Below are positions 30,601 through 39,021 of a stretch of 64,000 nucleotides of DNA, piece by piece; within the stretch, counting starts at the first letter, position 1, and each line of letters starts with the position of its first letter. Source of the DNA: Spirogloea muscicola (taxonomy: Eukaryota; Streptophyta; Zygnematophyceae; Spirogloeales; Spirogloeaceae); the NCBI GenBank assembly GCA_009602725.1, contig WELB01000108.1, positions 16,539 to 80,538 of the forward strand, given 5' to 3'. The position numbers and the translations under genes are program-made. The notes under the pieces were generated by a model, which had not been told where the DNA came from, did no database searches, and saw only the letters and a list, made by a program, of their open reading frames with translations.

Positions 30601-31331
30601 GAAAGTCACTCCTTGTCTTTCATCATCTGCAGCATCCAAGCTTTGCTGGGGAGGCTACTAGAGGGCCAACAATGCAAGCAATGCAAGAGACAGTTACGAA
30701 GCTGACAACTGAGTGGTACCTGCATGTAGACGGCCTGCATGAGTGCATTAACGTCCATGGCTGGAGTGAGCTCCCACACGGTGATAGAGGCACTGAACTT
30801 GCTGCTGGTTGCTTTGCATTGGGCGTTGCTTGCAGTGTACGGGTACGAGGCGTTGCTCAGAAGGCCACCAACAGATGCGATGTAGTCGAGCGCAAAGGAT
30901 GGCCACCCGCCACTGCAGCAGTTGCCGTTCTCGCAGTCGCAGAGCTGCTGCGCGGACAGGTCTGTGGTCGTTCCCATGGTCAGAGCCCACATGGAGGCGA
31001 CGACGTCAGCGGAGGTTATAGCCCAACACGACTCGCACTGGCCTTGGTCCTTCACTGCCGTCAGGGCCTTCACAGATGGGAATGGCAATTTGGTAGCGGT
31101 GCGCCAGTCCCACGCTGGCGGGTACGCGACGCTCTCGTAGCGGTAGAAGGAGGAATTGTAGGCGGCTGAGGTGGTTACAATATCGTTGAGAGAGAGGCCA
31201 AGGCGGTAGACGGTGGAGCTATTGTTGTTCACGTCCAGAAGCTGGCGCCGGGGGCCGCTCTCAGCAATGACCGCTTGCAGCAGTACAGCCGCCGTCAGGA
31301 CTGCGAACGGGCTGAACAGAAGCCTCGCCAT
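27686..31331 (-). CDS. Secreted papain-type cysteine protease with two EGF-like, multiple LysM and Kazal-like modules (long form)
   Basis: Six reverse-strand exons, all in phase: 31331-30720, 30490-29803, 29671-29058, 28882-28697, 28538-28230 and 28066-27686. They give 929 aa. Signal peptide ~1-24 (MARLLFSPFAVLTAAVLL). Papain domain with Gln96, Cys102 (QCESCWAIT), His236 (LNHAVLVVGY) and Asn256 (VKNTWGTLWG), including the GNCCSGGWP and YPYT segments; no ERFNIN propeptide. Two Cys-rich EGF-like repeats follow (NPCGGGVC..YTCSCPAGY; NPCGEGLC..YSCTCPSY). Then come LysM-like units starting YQVLLGDTCATISSAV, VVQVLPGLTTCAAIQ, LGDTCPQVYMAYNL and VVKAGDTLNSIAQAF, interrupted by a Ser/Thr-rich linker (~150 aa), and the same Kazal-like Cys cluster and CPFPPFPP tail as the paralogue. 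The start of exon 3 (29671) rests on a weak acceptor and is the least certain junction. Confidence 0.83.
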
Positions 31332-31860
31332 CGCCCGAGGCCCGCCTGCCGCGGGCCGTGGTAGGTGCGTCTTCCGCCGAGTCGAGGTTGCTGCGGGGCC
31401 CAGAGGAGCTCGGGGGTCCGCCCAGCGCTCCCCGCGCGTGCTGTGGCAGCGGCTGCGCTCTGTGGAACGCCAACGGAAGCGCCTGCGGGCTGGCTCACGT
31501 CTCGGGCACGCAGGCAAGGGACGGCAGGAGAGCGGGGCTGGGCCTCCGAGAGGGGCCTGCAGGGGAGGCGGCGGGCAGCAGGGAGGCGAAGGAGGCGATG
31601 CTGTGGTGGCGAGGAGTGAATGTGGGTGCCACAGTTTGTGGTGGGGGGGGGAAGTACGGCGCCAGGTGGGATCGCCTGGCTCAAGTGGCGGCGCCAGGAC
31701 GGGGTGGCCGTGCGGCGGGCCCCGCGCGCCGCCATCGCCGGCGCCGGTGGGGAGCTTGCAGGCGGGCCCCACAGGCGGCCAGCGCGGGCCGCCCGGCGCT
31801 AGCTCTGGGATCCGTGCTCGGGTGGCGTCCTCCGGGCCCACTGGCCCTCATTCCCCGCTG
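31332..31860. other. GC-rich upstream region of the long protease gene
   Basis: Open frames run through it on both strands because of high GC, but none shows motifs. It probably contains the promoter of the protease gene. Confidence 0.4.
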
Positions 31861-32010
31861 GCGCTTTTCAAGCCCCTCTTCTCTATTGGCCTGGGCCTTT
31901 TCTGGGGCTGGCCATTCATGCGCACAAGCCGAGGGGAGCGACGGCTGTGAAAAGACATAGTGGCTCTCCCAATGGGGCAAGGGCTGTAAAAAGGAAAGGA
32001 AGTGGCCCCC
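31861..32010. mobile_element. LINE-A tail scraps
   Basis: A + piece (CCTCTTCTCTATTGGC..TGGGGCTGGCCATTCATGC) and a - piece (GTGGCTCTCCCAATGGGGC, AAGGGCTGTAAAA) abut the next LINE-B copy. Confidence 0.5.
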
Positions 32011-32021
32011 TCCCCTTTAGC

Positions 32022-32218
32022 TGGGCGAGCTCTAGTTGGTGACAGAAGGGCTTCGTACCTGACATCTAGTATTCATGCATCGGTTAGCGACCTTTATGTT
32101 TTGACCCGTGGATTTTGAGCGGGTCAACCTGCTGTAGGTTTTGTAGAAATTCAGATGTGCTTGCTTGCCTTTGTACTTGGCCATTGGCCTATGTTTGTTT
32201 CAAATACACGAAATTTTC
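32022..32218 (+). mobile_element. LINE-B 3' fragment, near-identical to 1-235
   Basis: About 197 bases match 42-235 with roughly five differences. It starts abruptly at AGCTGGGCGAGC (5' truncation) and ends after CACGAAATTTTC. The ORF end reads SDLYVLTRGF. Confidence 0.85.
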
Positions 32219-32254
32219 TTCCTCCCGAACGGGAAGAAAGACCGGGCGACTGAG

Positions 32255-32370
32255 AAGGCTGAGTGGAAGAAGTGGCACTCTCAATGGGGCAAGGCTGTGA
32301 GAAGCCCGGCCAAGCCAGCCCAAACGAATGACAAGGTGCGAAGGGGCCAAATTACGAAGGGGCCTAAAAG
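32255..32370 (-). mobile_element. LINE-A type-1 3' stub
   Basis: The reverse strand has GGCCCCTTCGCACCTTGTCA, TTTGGGCTGGCTTGGCC, then CCCCATTGAGAGTGCCACTT. ORF absent. Confidence 0.7.
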
Positions 32371-32440
32371 CGCCATCTCAGAAATGGTGTAGGATGAACC
32401 ACTCAATAACGACGAGTGAGGAGCCGCCTCAAATCCGACA

Positions 32441-32518
32441 GAGAGAGAAGGTGCGCGATGCGCATGAAAAGGGATATGGAAGGGTGGCCAATGCACGCCA
32501 ACACTGTGTTCAGGCACA
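32441..32518 (-). repeat. Repeat C, copy 5
   Basis: Diverged reverse copy (GAGAAGGTGCGCGATGCGCA on +) with the AACACTGTGTTCAGGC end. Confidence 0.55.
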
Positions 32519-32684
32519 CTGTTTGGTTTAGTTTGTTCAGGCAAGAGCTACTTCAAATAGTGGTGCTACAGCAAGTGCCACTTCTTCGTGCTACAGCAAA
32601 CGGAGCAGGTGGTTGAGGTGGCAGTGTGACGATCGCACCCACGGGTGGGAGCTCGCCCCGCCCGCGCCGCTGGCGCCAGGGCGG

Positions 32685-32908
32685 GCTCCCCGACAAATGC
32701 TCTGGCGCTGAAGTCACGGACGATCTCCTGGGCCACAACGCCAAAGTTGCCGAGCACCAGGCGCCAAAGGCCAGCGTTGGCAGCAAAGCGCAGCATGTCT
32801 GCGGTGGCAAAGCTCCAGAAGGAGTAGCCCTCCTTGGCCATGGCCAGCGTCGCATTGGGGCCAATGAGCACGCGCCCATCAATACCCCGCCCGGCCGACG
32901 GCCGCGTC
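32685..32908 (-). pseudogene. Captured fragment resembling L-2-hydroxyglutarate dehydrogenase
   Basis: About 74 codons on the reverse strand read GIDGRVLIGPNATLAMAKEG, then YSFWSFATADMLRFAANAGL and WRLVLGNFGVVAQEIVRDFS. They match the part of the FAD-dependent L2HGDH family around the GPNAVLA..REGY motif, where human-type enzymes read DGS.WLGPNAVLA. The FAD-binding N-terminus and the C-terminal region are absent, and there is no start, stop or flanking splice structure to make a gene. A LINE-A tail abuts its upstream side on the same strand (32915-32965). I read it as a displaced exon or transduced piece. Confidence 0.6.
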
Positions 32909-32911
32909 TCT

Positions 32912-33060
32912 GACTGAAGGAAAGCAAGACGCTTCCAGGAGAGAAAGCCAGCCCGAAAAGAATGGACAAAAAACCAAAGAAGCCACAACAGGTGCCGGAA
33001 AGAAGTGAAACACACAGCGAGCCTTCTTCTAGGCATCCAGACAACTAGACACGACGGAAT
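32912..33060 (-). mobile_element. LINE-A type-3 tail next to the L2HGDH-like fragment
   Basis: The reverse strand has TTTTCGGGCTGGCTTTCTC, TCCTGGAAGCGTCTTGCTTTC directly before the L2HGDH-like sequence. The ORF end is not present. Confidence 0.6.
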
Positions 33061-33088
33061 CACAGGAGGCTCAACACCCGCGGGTGAG

Positions 33089-33149
33089 CAAGGCGCGCGG
33101 GGCGCATGAAATGAAAGGCCAATTTAAGCCAATACATTGTTCAGGCAGA
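33089..33149 (-). repeat. Repeat C, copy 6
   Basis: Reverse copy with both the GCGCGCGGGGCGCAT core and the CCAATACATTGTTCAGGCAG extension, as at 26630. Confidence 0.65.
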
Positions 33150-33169
33150 GTCTAGTGCAAATTAAAAGA

Positions 33170-33655
33170 GAGGAGAAAGTGCTCGCCCATAGAGAAGGGG
33201 GGGCTGGCAAAGCCAGCCCAAAAAGTATGGACAATGTCCAAAGCCAAAGAAAGAGGAGCCGGAAAAGGATTAAATTACAAAACACAAAGCGATGCAGTGG
33301 GAAGCTTAGTACCCGCGAGTGAGCAACATCAGGTCTGAATAGCAGAAAGGGCTCGCCCATTGAGGATAGGGGCTGGACAAGCCAGCCCAAAAAAGAATGA
33401 ACAAAGAACGAGAAGGGGGCCAGAGGAAGCCAGAGGAACAGCCAGAGGAATAGCTCGCTGCAGGGAAAGCGGCACTCCGCCGAGACCCAGAGGCGACGGC
33501 CATAGCCCGGCCTGCACGGAGAGGGCGGTGGCTGGGAAAGAAGAAGAAGTGGAATGGCCAGCCCAGACGAAAGAATGAACAAATCTCGAAAGGGCCAGGG
33601 AAAGCGCTAAAAGACACAGGGAATCAAGTAGCTACAAAACACTCATCAGTAACCC
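33170..33655 (-). mobile_element. LINE-A fragment carrying a nested LINE-A stub
   Basis: The outer copy reads on the reverse strand AGRAMAVASGSRRSAAFPAA then, after an interruption, SDLMLLTRGY and a stop at 33306-33311. Its tail runs down to about 33180 (GGCTTTGGACATTGTCCATA, GGGCTGGCTTTGCCAGCCC). The interruption at 33344-33447 is a separate 104-bp stub. A third, type-3 tail (CAGCCACCGCCCTCTCC) lies at 33515-33600. Confidence 0.8.
33344..33447 (-). mobile_element. 104-bp LINE-A stub with 7-bp target-site duplication
   Basis: On the reverse strand the insert contains only GGCTTCCTCTGGCCCCCTTC, the TTTGTTCATTC block, the hairpin GGGCTGGCTTGTCCAGCCC and CCTCAATGGGCGAGCCCTTTCT. It is flanked by GAATAGC at 33337-33343 and 33448-33454. 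Removing it restores the outer copy's reading (AASYSDLMLL), as seen at 3110-3150. Confidence 0.88.
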
Positions 33656-33659
33656 CTAC

Positions 33660-34130
33660 TAAGAAGCAAGCGCGGCCAGATTGACTGGTGGCTGGGAGAG
33701 GCCAGCCCAAAAGGAATGGACAAGGACAGAAGAATCCTGGGTGCTAAGTACTAAGACAGCAGCAAGGGGACTCTCAGTAACCTCTAGTCAGAAGATGCAA
33801 GTCTGAATAGCTAGACGGCGGAAAGACGTCGCCCTGATGGTAGCCGGAGGCCGCAGCCAAGGCGCGGCCAGCGCGCAAGTGAACCGCGAAGGCAAGGGAC
33901 CGCTGCAAAGAGATAGCCATGCGCATCCGGTAGAACTGAGCGAGGGACCCGGCCACGTTAAAAGCCAGGCTGCGCAACCTGTTGCCCGTGGCGGCGGGCC
34001 GCTGCGCGCAAGGAGGTGAAGCAGGTCCAGCCATTTGGTGCCAAACTAAGCAGCCGCAGGTCGAAGAAACTAGAAGGAAAGACGCGGAGGGAGCGGTGGC
34101 TGTCAGAGGCCAGCCCAGAATAAACAAAGT
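33660..34130 (-). mobile_element. LINE-A fragment with tail
   Basis: The reverse frame from ~34030 to a stop at 33774-33776 reads NVAGSLAQFYRMRMAISLQR, SLAFAVHLRAGRALAAASGY, HQGDVFPP, SDLHLLTRGY. The tail (33773 to ~33660) contains a GGGCTGGCCTCTCCCAGCC hairpin and CAATCTGGCCGCGCTTGC. The last ~70 bases are almost identical to 40722-40790. An additional tail (GGGCTGGCCTCTGACAGCC) lies at 34085-34130. Confidence 0.75.
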
Positions 34131-34167
34131 TCTGTATGGGCGACACGGAGGGGCTCCTCCGCACGGG

Positions 34168-34316
34168 AGCTCACTCGCGGGTACTGAGCTTCCCTAGTGT
34201 GTTGTCTTGTTTGGTTGTGTAGTCCTTTTCCAGCACCTCGTTCTTCGGCTTCAGACATTGTCCATTGTTTTTGGGCTGGCCTTGCCAGCCCTTCTTCTCT
34301 ATGGGCGCGCACTTCT
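34168..34316 (+). mobile_element. 149-bp LINE-A stub with 11-bp target-site duplication
   Basis: Begins CTCACTCGCGGGTACTGAG, the last codons and stop of the LINE-A ORF. It then runs through the 3' UTR to the GGGCTGGCCTTGCCAGCCC hairpin and CTCTATGGGCGCGCACTTCT. CTCCGCACGGG flanks it at 34157-34167 and 34317-34327. Confidence 0.88.
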
Positions 34317-34329
34317 CTCCGCACGGGGG

Positions 34330-34720
34330 CCAGAGACAGAGAAAGAGGAGAGGGCGGTGGCTGGGAGAGGCCAGCCCAAAAACAATATGTAGCAAAGTCC
34401 GAGGGGGCCAGGGAAAGCGCTAAAGCACACAGAAACAAATAGCTACCTAACACTCAGTAACCCCTTACTAAGCAGCCGCAGGTCGGAGAAACTAGTCTCC
34501 TGGTAGCGGGTCCCCTGGCTATGGGCCAGAGGCGGCCCCAGAAAGAAGTGGCTCTCCCCATTGGGGCAAGGGCTGTGAAAAGCCAGCCTGACTAGGATTG
34601 ACAAGGTTCGAAGAAGAAGAAAGTGCTCGCACAGAGAGCTCTACGGGCGAGCATGTCTTCTTTGCACAGCGCCAAGCGGCGCGGCAGGTGGGGGCCCGTG
34701 CCTGTGGGAAACCAGCCCAG
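34330..34720 (-). mobile_element. Cluster of LINE-A 3' stubs
   Basis: Reverse tails near 34350-34420 (GGGCTGGCCTCTCCCAGCC, type 3) and 34550-34610 (CCCAATGGGGAGAGCCACTT, type 1). A further diverged pair lies to 34720 (GGGCTGGTTTCCCACAGG), plus an ORF-end scrap at 34440-34490 (GGTTACTGAGTGTT). Confidence 0.6.
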
Positions 34721-34977
34721 AAAACAATTAACAAGGTCCCAAGGGGCCGGAAAGGCTGGAAGGACGGACTGGACACGGTTCCCACCTCGCACAGCCTGAT
34801 GCCAGGAATGGAGTATTTCCATCAGCGAGCAGCGATTCAGGCAGCGAGGTGTACGAGCAGCGGCTTGCCTTCGCGCAGACGGGGCTTCCTTGTTCCTACT
34901 TCGAGGTCGACCATACGGGGGTGCATCGTCTGGAAGGGCCTACCGGCCTGAGCAAGTTTACGAGGAAAAATCGCGTA
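34721..34977. other. Unassigned
   Basis: No motif recognised. It may be the decayed body of one of the neighbouring elements. Confidence 0.3.
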
Positions 34978-35560
34978 AATCTAGAAAAATGGCCGAGTAC
35001 AAAGGCAAGCACATACGATGACGTACATCACCCACTGCGAATTGACGCGCCTAGTAATGGCGGGTCAACACATAGAGGTCGCTATTTGATGCCTGAATAC
35101 CAGATGGCAACTCCAAGTCACCAATGAGAGCTCGCCCAGCTTTCTGGTGCAAAGCATGAGCCTGAGCAAGCTGCAAACCGACCGATAGTCGATGGCGCAA
35201 GAACGACAGATCTGCAGCTGGCAAGCGCATCTCAGCCGGAATCAAATCTGCTCGTTGTGCATAGCCCAGATTGGCAGTATTCTGAAGGAGAATGTTGAAT
35301 TGAGGACCTAAACAGCCAAAGATGTCTACCGCAGCTGGCAGGAGCTGATCGCAGTGGGGGTCGATGCAATGCTGCAGCTTTCTTTGTTTTGCTCTGGCCA
35401 CTGCGTGGCTAGCGATGAGGGTCGATGCTAGACCTTGTGTAAGCCTCCGTAACAACAACATCAACCAAGGATCCTGGTCCTCCACCAGTTGCACGCCCGC
35501 AATGTCTAGGGTGCGGCGATGATGACGTCCCTGGATGGTGATGGGCATGATGTTGTTCCC
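34978..35560 (-). mobile_element. LINE-B fragment with C-terminal domain
   Basis: The reverse strand is open from 35548 to a stop at 35051-35053. It contains TLDIAGVQLVED, LLPAAVDIFGCLGPQF, LLQNTANLGYAQRADLIP, LQLAQAHALHQKAGRAL, SDLYVLTRHY. It parallels the copy at 17050-17529 over its whole length. The tail reaches about 34978. Confidence 0.75.
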
Positions 35561-35820
35561 GCACGGTGACCGGCGTCGCGCATCAAGCCCAGGAAGGGAA
35601 GGGAGGTGGTGCCTGGAAAATTAGGAAAGGCGGCGACGCTGCAGGTCCTACAATTCTGCGCATCGAGGTGGTGCCTTCGGAAAGGGCGGCATGCTGGCTG
35701 CGTGCCCAATGCAGCAGCTACACACCTTGCCGGAAGCCCTGGCGGCAAGTGGCTCCGAACCAAGGTTCCGCCGAGCGAATGGGGCGGGACGCAGCGGCCG
35801 AGGGGCCTGTGGGGGGGCGC
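35561..35820. other. Probable decayed LINE body
   Basis: A reverse-strand open frame continues upstream of the LINE-B copy (35886-35506) without clear motifs. It may be older LINE-B coding sequence. Confidence 0.35.
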
Positions 35821-36100
35821 AGGCTGCAGGCTGAAAAGGGAGTGAGCTCGTCCAACAGGGGCGGGGGCTGTGAATGGCCAGCCCAAAAAGAATGAAGACG
35901 ATCGAAAGGGCCGAAAGCGTCAATAGTACACAGCTATGCCAAAAACTACAGCGTACGATAGCTTAGTTACCCAGAGTCAGCAGCCGCAAGTCGACGTAAC
36001 TTGCAGTGGAAAAGAGGCACCCCGATGAGACTCAGAAGCAGCAGCCATGGCACGGCCTGCCCACAATTGCACTGCGTGAGCCTGGGACCGCCTGGGACTG
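35821..36100 (-). mobile_element. LINE-A 3' fragment
   Basis: The reverse strand reads AHAVQLWAGRAMAAASE then a decayed LTR end at about 35965. Its tail GGCCCTTTCGATCGTCTTC, TTTTTGGGCTGGCCATTCAC, AGCCCCCGCCCC runs down to about 35840. Confidence 0.65.
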
Positions 36101-36380
36101 TATAGGAGGAGACTCGGGGGGTCGGCCAGACAGCAAAAATAGGTAAAGCTGGGGATCTGTCGTTTTCGAAAGGAGGCCAAGCCCCAGGCGATTCTCACAG
36201 AACCCCGGCGGCCAGGTGCGATTTGGCGGCCAGGGCGTATACCCGCGGCTGTCTTGCCTCCCCGTTGAGAAGAAGATCAAGCTTTGTACTTCTGTGTGTG
36301 TACTCTCCCGAAGGAGGACTACTAGCCCTTAGAAAGAAACTATTCTCCCTGCAAGTGTAAAAGTGCTCAGCAAGAAAAGA
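36101..36380. other. Unassigned
   Basis: No coding motif or known repeat recognised. Confidence 0.3.
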
Positions 36381-36384
36381 CGCT

Positions 36385-36490
36385 TCCAGGAGAGGGCGGT
36401 GGCTGTGAGAGGCCAGCCCAGAGAAACGAGTGGACGATTTTCGAAGCTCAATAACCTCTAGTCGGCAAGTGTTGATCAGAATGACTAGAG
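36385..36490 (-). mobile_element. LINE-A type-3 stub
   Basis: Reverse tail CTGGGCTGGCCTCTCACAGC, CACCGCCCTCTCCTGGAAGC, GTCTTTTC. A few codons of the ORF end (CTAGAGGTTATTGAG) remain at 36448-36462. Confidence 0.65.
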
Positions 36491-36639
36491 CGTGGATGAA
36501 GGAGAGATGAAAGAGCGCGGATGGGGCCCAGCCTCGGGCTGGTGGGCTGGCCACTCCGCGGCTGCCGGGGAGCGGGCAGCCGCTTTCTAGCAGCTGCTTG
36601 CTCAGGCTTTCGTCAATGGGATTGCTTTCCTGCGGGGCT

Positions 36640-37160
36640 AGCTGTGTCCCGCCGCCAAGGACAGCAGAGTGAGCAGCCCGGCTTCAATGCCGTCGGGTCG
36701 CTTGCTCAACTTCACAGGATGTACCTTGCAGCGGTCCTTCGCATTTGCCGTCCACTTGCAGGCCCGCCTTGGCTGCTGCCTCCCGGTTAGGTTAGGCGAC
36801 CCTCTTCCGCCCTCTATGAATGTTGACCTGCACTTGCTGACTAGAGGTCATTGAGCGCCCTCTTGCTGACGTCTTGGTGACTAGTATCCTGTTTATTGCG
36901 CCATCCGGCCCTTTCAGACCCGTCTATTGATATGGGCTGACCTCTCACAGCTTTCTGGGCTCGTCAATTCCAGCCATCGCCCTCTACTGGATGAGTCTTT
37001 CAGTTCCTGCGGCTAGTCTTTCTGACTTGCGCTCCTAATTACAGATTACTAAGTAATCATCCTACAGGGAAGCTTTGGGAAAGCGCTTTTTGGCCTCTTT
37101 GGACCTTGTCTATTATTTTCGGGCTGGCTGTTCACAGCACTCGCCCCCAGGAGAGCCACT
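36640..37160 (+). mobile_element. LINE-A fragment and three tails
   Basis: The + reading shows decayed LQRSFAFAVHLQA and VDLHLLTRGH with a stop at 36852-36854. A tail follows with GGGCTGACCTCTCACAGC at about 36928. Two more hairpins follow at about 36955 (CTGGGCTCGTCAATTCCAGC) and 37118 (CGGGCTGGCTGTTCACAGC). Confidence 0.65.
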
Positions 37161-38990
37161 TTCCCGGCGCCGCCGCTGCGGGCCCCCACCTGCCGCGCCG
37201 CCTGGCGGTGTGCGTTCGACGGGGTGTCGTACCACACAGTGTCGACTGCTATACTACGTCGAGGGGGCGACTGGTTGCGTCCATCGGCCGGGTCGACTGG
37301 AGTGGCGTGAATTTGCCTGTATTTGTCGGCCTCTCAAACGCCGCTGATGGGCGCTGGGCAGGCAGTTGCACAGCAAGGGGAAGCTTCCGTAGAATCAGTC
37401 GCGTACAGCCGAAGGCCCGGCCTGGCGATGGAGATGCGGGGAACATCCCGGGTTCCACAAAGCCTCCCTCTAAGGAAGAACACGCGCTTCCGAGGGTGCT
37501 GGAGGCTGGGCCAAATGAGCAGCTAGCGCACAAGGGGTCCCCTCATGGCAGGGGTGCTGGCTGTAACGAATACTGTGGATCGCCAAGCCCGGGCTGCCGG
37601 CGGCGCAAGGAAAAGCGGGGAAGCATTGGAATGGGGCTGCAACGGTAAAAATGAGCAACGGATACTGCAGGGGCAAGAGTCCAGGGGTCTGAGGTTGGGT
37701 GAAGCACTCACCCCCTCTCCCATCTCGGGTGCCCCCTACATAGCCCAACAGACTGCGAGCCCGGCCACAAGGGCCCGGGTGGGATAACTGACTGGCACCC
37801 AGTCTAGCGTTTACGACCCGTCCACGATCTGTCGACGGCTATCAACGGGCTGCCACCGACAATCTACCCATCCATCAGCAACCACTGACATACTGACGGT
37901 CCCCCCCGTCACTAGCAGCTGACGGTCACTACCCCCAGGCTATCGTGAGCCGTCTACGTTCCCGTCAACATACGGCTAACAACGCCGTCAAGGCAGTCTA
38001 CTGCGCTGCCGCCTCCCGTCGCCGTTCCAGCGCCAGCATCATGCTGTCTCGCGCGTCACGACTTCGGGTTGCGCCGCTCTCAGCTCTAGGTTGAATTCAC
38101 GCTTCCCAGCCTGGTGAAGTGTCCGTCTCCAGGCATCTGTCAAGCCTTTCCTGCGGCACTGACAGTCAATTTACTTATCAGCCGGATGAGGTGTCTAGTC
38201 TCCAGGCATCTGTCAATACATTACTGCTGCATTGACATTCCAGCCATGTAACTTCGTTACACTGGCAGCGGGGACTCCAAATTTCCCAGCAGGCGCCAAT
38301 CCGTCGCCGCAGCCCCGGCCAGGCGCAAGGGGTTGCCAGGGAAGATTCCGGGGTTACTTAAAAGTTCCCCCTCTGAGGAGCACGCGCTTCCGTGGGTACC
38401 GGGACGTCACAGCGGTCGCTGGAGGCTCGCATCTGGGCACAAATGACCAGCGCACACGAGGTCGCCTTACCAGCGGGGGCTGGCGTGTAGCAATGGTATT
38501 CCGGGGAAGGCGAACCGGTGCCTCCTCCGCTCGTCACCCACATCCGCGTAAGGGAATCCGGGATATGCACGCAGGAGGTGCCCTGCTGCGGGATCCACGC
38601 CGCGATCCAGGCTTGGGCGTGGGGCCCGCCGGCCAGGCGGCGGGCGAGACGGCTGCGCTTGGGTATGGAGGTAGCAGGCACGGGATACATTTGCACCCGG
38701 CGAGGGGCCTGCGCGCGAGAGGAAAGCGGATGGCCGCGGCTGACACAACCAGCGGATTCTGAGGCGACAGCACGGCGTGCGCGGCGGCAGAGGCGGCGGC
38801 GGCGGCATCAGCCGCGGCAGGCGCGGCGGCGGAATTCGGCGGGGCGGAGGCGTGGCCGCACGGGGGCGCAGTGGAGCTAGCCTGCCTACTGTGGGCCCTG
38901 CTGGAAAGGCCCCGCGGGGACCAACCCTCCATGAATCTTCACAGGCCTCGCCCCAGACCCCCAAACACCCTCTCCTCACACCTCACCTCA
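37161..38990. other. Unassigned block with internal direct repeats
   Basis: Two diverged copies of a ~190-bp sequence lie at about 37370-37560 and 38265-38490. Shared words include GAACACGCGCTTCCG/GAGCACGCGCTTCCG, CTGGAGGCT, CAAATGA.CAGC and GGGGTGCTGGCTGT/GGGGGCTGGCGTGT. Between them, two short units (GTCTCCAGGCATCTGTCAA at about 38126 and 38199) repeat. CATGTAACTTCGTTACACTG and a GGCAGCGGGGACTCC string end the spacer. The arrangement resembles a degraded element with terminal direct repeats, but I find no coding domain to assign a family. Confidence 0.45.
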
Positions 38991-39021
38991 CACGACCCCA
39001 GCAACCACCACTCCAAATGCC

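Noticed and set aside
31213-31950. 245-codon + strand open frame upstream of the long protease
   Set aside because: Low-complexity Gly/Arg/Ala composition, overlaps the protease exon in antisense, and has no motif.
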